Below are positions 8,264-9,875 of a stretch of 9,875 nucleotides of DNA, piece by piece. A program made the position numbers and the translations under genes. The first letter of the stretch is position 1. The number at the start of each line of letters is the position of its first letter. This stretch comes from Alphaproteobacteria bacterium (GTDB lineage: Bacteria > Pseudomonadota > Alphaproteobacteria > Rhodobacterales > Rhodobacteraceae): assembly GCA_003696705.1 (NCBI GenBank), contig RFGD01000017.1:1-9875 (forward strand), read 5' to 3'. The notes under the pieces were generated by a model that worked only from the letters and a program-made list of their open reading frames with translations, was not told the origin of the DNA and searched no databases.

Positions 8264-8292
8264 TTGACCGCGCGGTCAGTTTTATTCATTCT
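8264..8292 (+). promoter_or_regulatory. Candidate promoter for paaIK
   Basis: TTGACC (8264-8269) is a near-perfect -35 hexamer. With a 17-bp spacer, the -10 position falls on CATTCT (8287-8292), a weak match. The -35 and spacer overlap the palindrome at 8265-8278, so a repressor there would block it. A weak -10 could mean an activator or a different start point. Confidence 0.4.
8265..8278. promoter_or_regulatory. Perfect 14-bp palindrome, TetR-type operator candidate in the paaZ/paaI divergent region
   Basis: TGACCGCGCGGTCA is a perfect inverted repeat centred at 8271.5 in the short noncoding region between the divergent paaZ and paaI starts. ACCG-N2-CGGT half-sites are common for TetR-family repressors, including regulators of acyl-CoA and aromatic catabolism. 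It overlaps the -35/spacer of the candidate paaI promoter and would also sit near the start point of the candidate paaZ promoter. It differs from the inverted repeat upstream of paaA. The regulator that binds it is not encoded in this window. Confidence 0.65.
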
Positions 8293-8306
8293 CCGATGGC
8301 ACGCAA
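8279..8306 (-). promoter_or_regulatory. Weak candidate promoter for paaZX
   Basis: The minus strand has TTGCGT (8301-8306) and TAAAAC (8279-8284) separated by 16 bp. Transcription would start about in the middle of the palindrome at 8265-8278. Both hexamers deviate from consensus and other alignments are possible. Confidence 0.3.
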
Positions 8307-8314
8307 GGGAGGAG
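8305..8314 (+). promoter_or_regulatory. Strong ribosome binding site fixing the paaI GTG start
   Basis: AAGGGAGGAG is a near-complete complement of the 16S rRNA tail and lies 5 nt before the GTG at 8320. An in-frame ATG at 8296 lies upstream of this site and has no comparable Shine-Dalgarno sequence, so the GTG is favoured. Confidence 0.7.
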
Positions 8315-8319
8315 CCGCC

Positions 8320-8786
8320 GTGACACCCGAGGAACGCGCCAGAAGAAGCGCCGCGGCGATGTGGCGTTCCGATGCCGCATCCAGATGGCTTGGCCTTTCG
8401 CTTGACGCGGTCGGGCCGGGCTGGGCGCGCATGTCCTTCACGGTCGCGCCGCACCACCTGAACGGCCATGGCATCTGCCATGGCGGGTACATCTTCACGC
8501 TGGCCGATTCGGCCTTTGCCTTCGCCTGCAACAGCTACAACCGCGTTGCCGTCGCCCAGCACAACACGATCAGCTACATCTCTCCTGCCCGGGCGGGCGA
8601 GCGGTTGGTCGCCGAGGCGCGCGAGGTTTCGCTTCAGGGACGCTCGGGCATCTACGATGTCACCGTTCGCGGAGACGGCGAGCGGATCGTGGCCGAGTTC
8701 CGCGGGTGTTCGCGCATCATCAAGGGAACACATTTCGACGAACAGACGGCCCCGGAAGTCGACCGGGCCATCGAGGGAGGAGACAC

Positions 8787-8790
<4 letters not shown>
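8320..8790 (+). CDS. paaI: Hydroxyphenylacetyl-CoA-type thioesterase PaaI (hotdog fold)
   Basis: PaaI hydrolyses CoA esters of phenylacetate derivatives, freeing CoA from dead-end intermediates. The 156-residue protein is a single hotdog domain of the PaaI type. It carries NGHGICHGGYIFTLADSAFA (48-67) with the conserved HGG (54-56) and the acidic catalytic residue Asp63, then NTISYISPARAGERLVAEA (82-100), the second strand block of the family. The GTG start at 8320 follows a strong Shine-Dalgarno sequence by 5 nt; the ATG at 8296 would add eight residues. The last four bases overlap the paaK start (ATGA), so the two are almost certainly cotranscribed and translationally coupled. An extra C-terminal acidic tail (about 139-156) follows the hotdog fold. 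Confidence 0.95.

Positions 8791-9875
<1,085 letters not shown>

Overview
The window is a GC-rich (roughly two-thirds G+C by eye) stretch of a proteobacterial chromosome. The protein sequences, the codon bias and the CTTG/CTATA-type promoter point to an alphaproteobacterium, probably Rhodobacteraceae-like; the taxon is inference. Most of it is an intact aerobic phenylacetate (paa) catabolic locus. It is arranged as two divergent units around a 78-bp regulatory region at 8242-8319.

Left flank (1-1039, + strand): the last 44 codons of a crotonase-family enoyl-CoA hydratase/isomerase, then a good sigma70-like promoter, then a complete membrane-anchored SDH-family (Clp-fold) serine protease. Its 3' end overlaps tail-to-tail by 7 bp with an unrecognised multi-pass membrane protein on the minus strand (1033-1686).

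Minus-strand paa unit (8241 down to 1710, possibly to 1033): paaZ, paaX, paaA, paaB, paaC, paaD, paaE, then 23 bp later the membrane protein. Genes are 8-42 bp apart or overlap. PaaABCE (with PaaD as Fe-S assembly factor) is the ring 1,2-phenylacetyl-CoA epoxidase. PaaZ hydrolyses the oxepin-CoA ring and oxidises the resulting semialdehyde. PaaX is the phenylacetyl-CoA-responsive repressor. A near-consensus promoter lies at the end of paaX and should let paaABCDE be expressed apart from paaZX. It coincides with a 36-bp inverted-repeat site.

Plus-strand paa unit (8320 to the right edge): paaI (hotdog acyl-CoA thioesterase) overlaps paaK (phenylacetate-CoA ligase) by 4 bp. paaK runs off the window after 363 codons. 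The divergent region between paaZ and paaI holds a perfect 14-bp palindrome of the kind bound by TetR-family repressors, although no TetR gene is in the window.

Functionally, PaaK activates phenylacetate to its CoA ester, PaaABCE epoxidises the ring, an isomerase (PaaG, not visible) makes oxepin-CoA, and PaaZ opens and oxidises it. The beta-oxidation-like steps (PaaF/G/H/J) lie outside the window. PaaI removes dead-end CoA thioesters. The genes are conventional; the more interesting material is the regulatory DNA (two unlike operators), the unidentified membrane gene attached to the operon, and the overlapping convergent junction.
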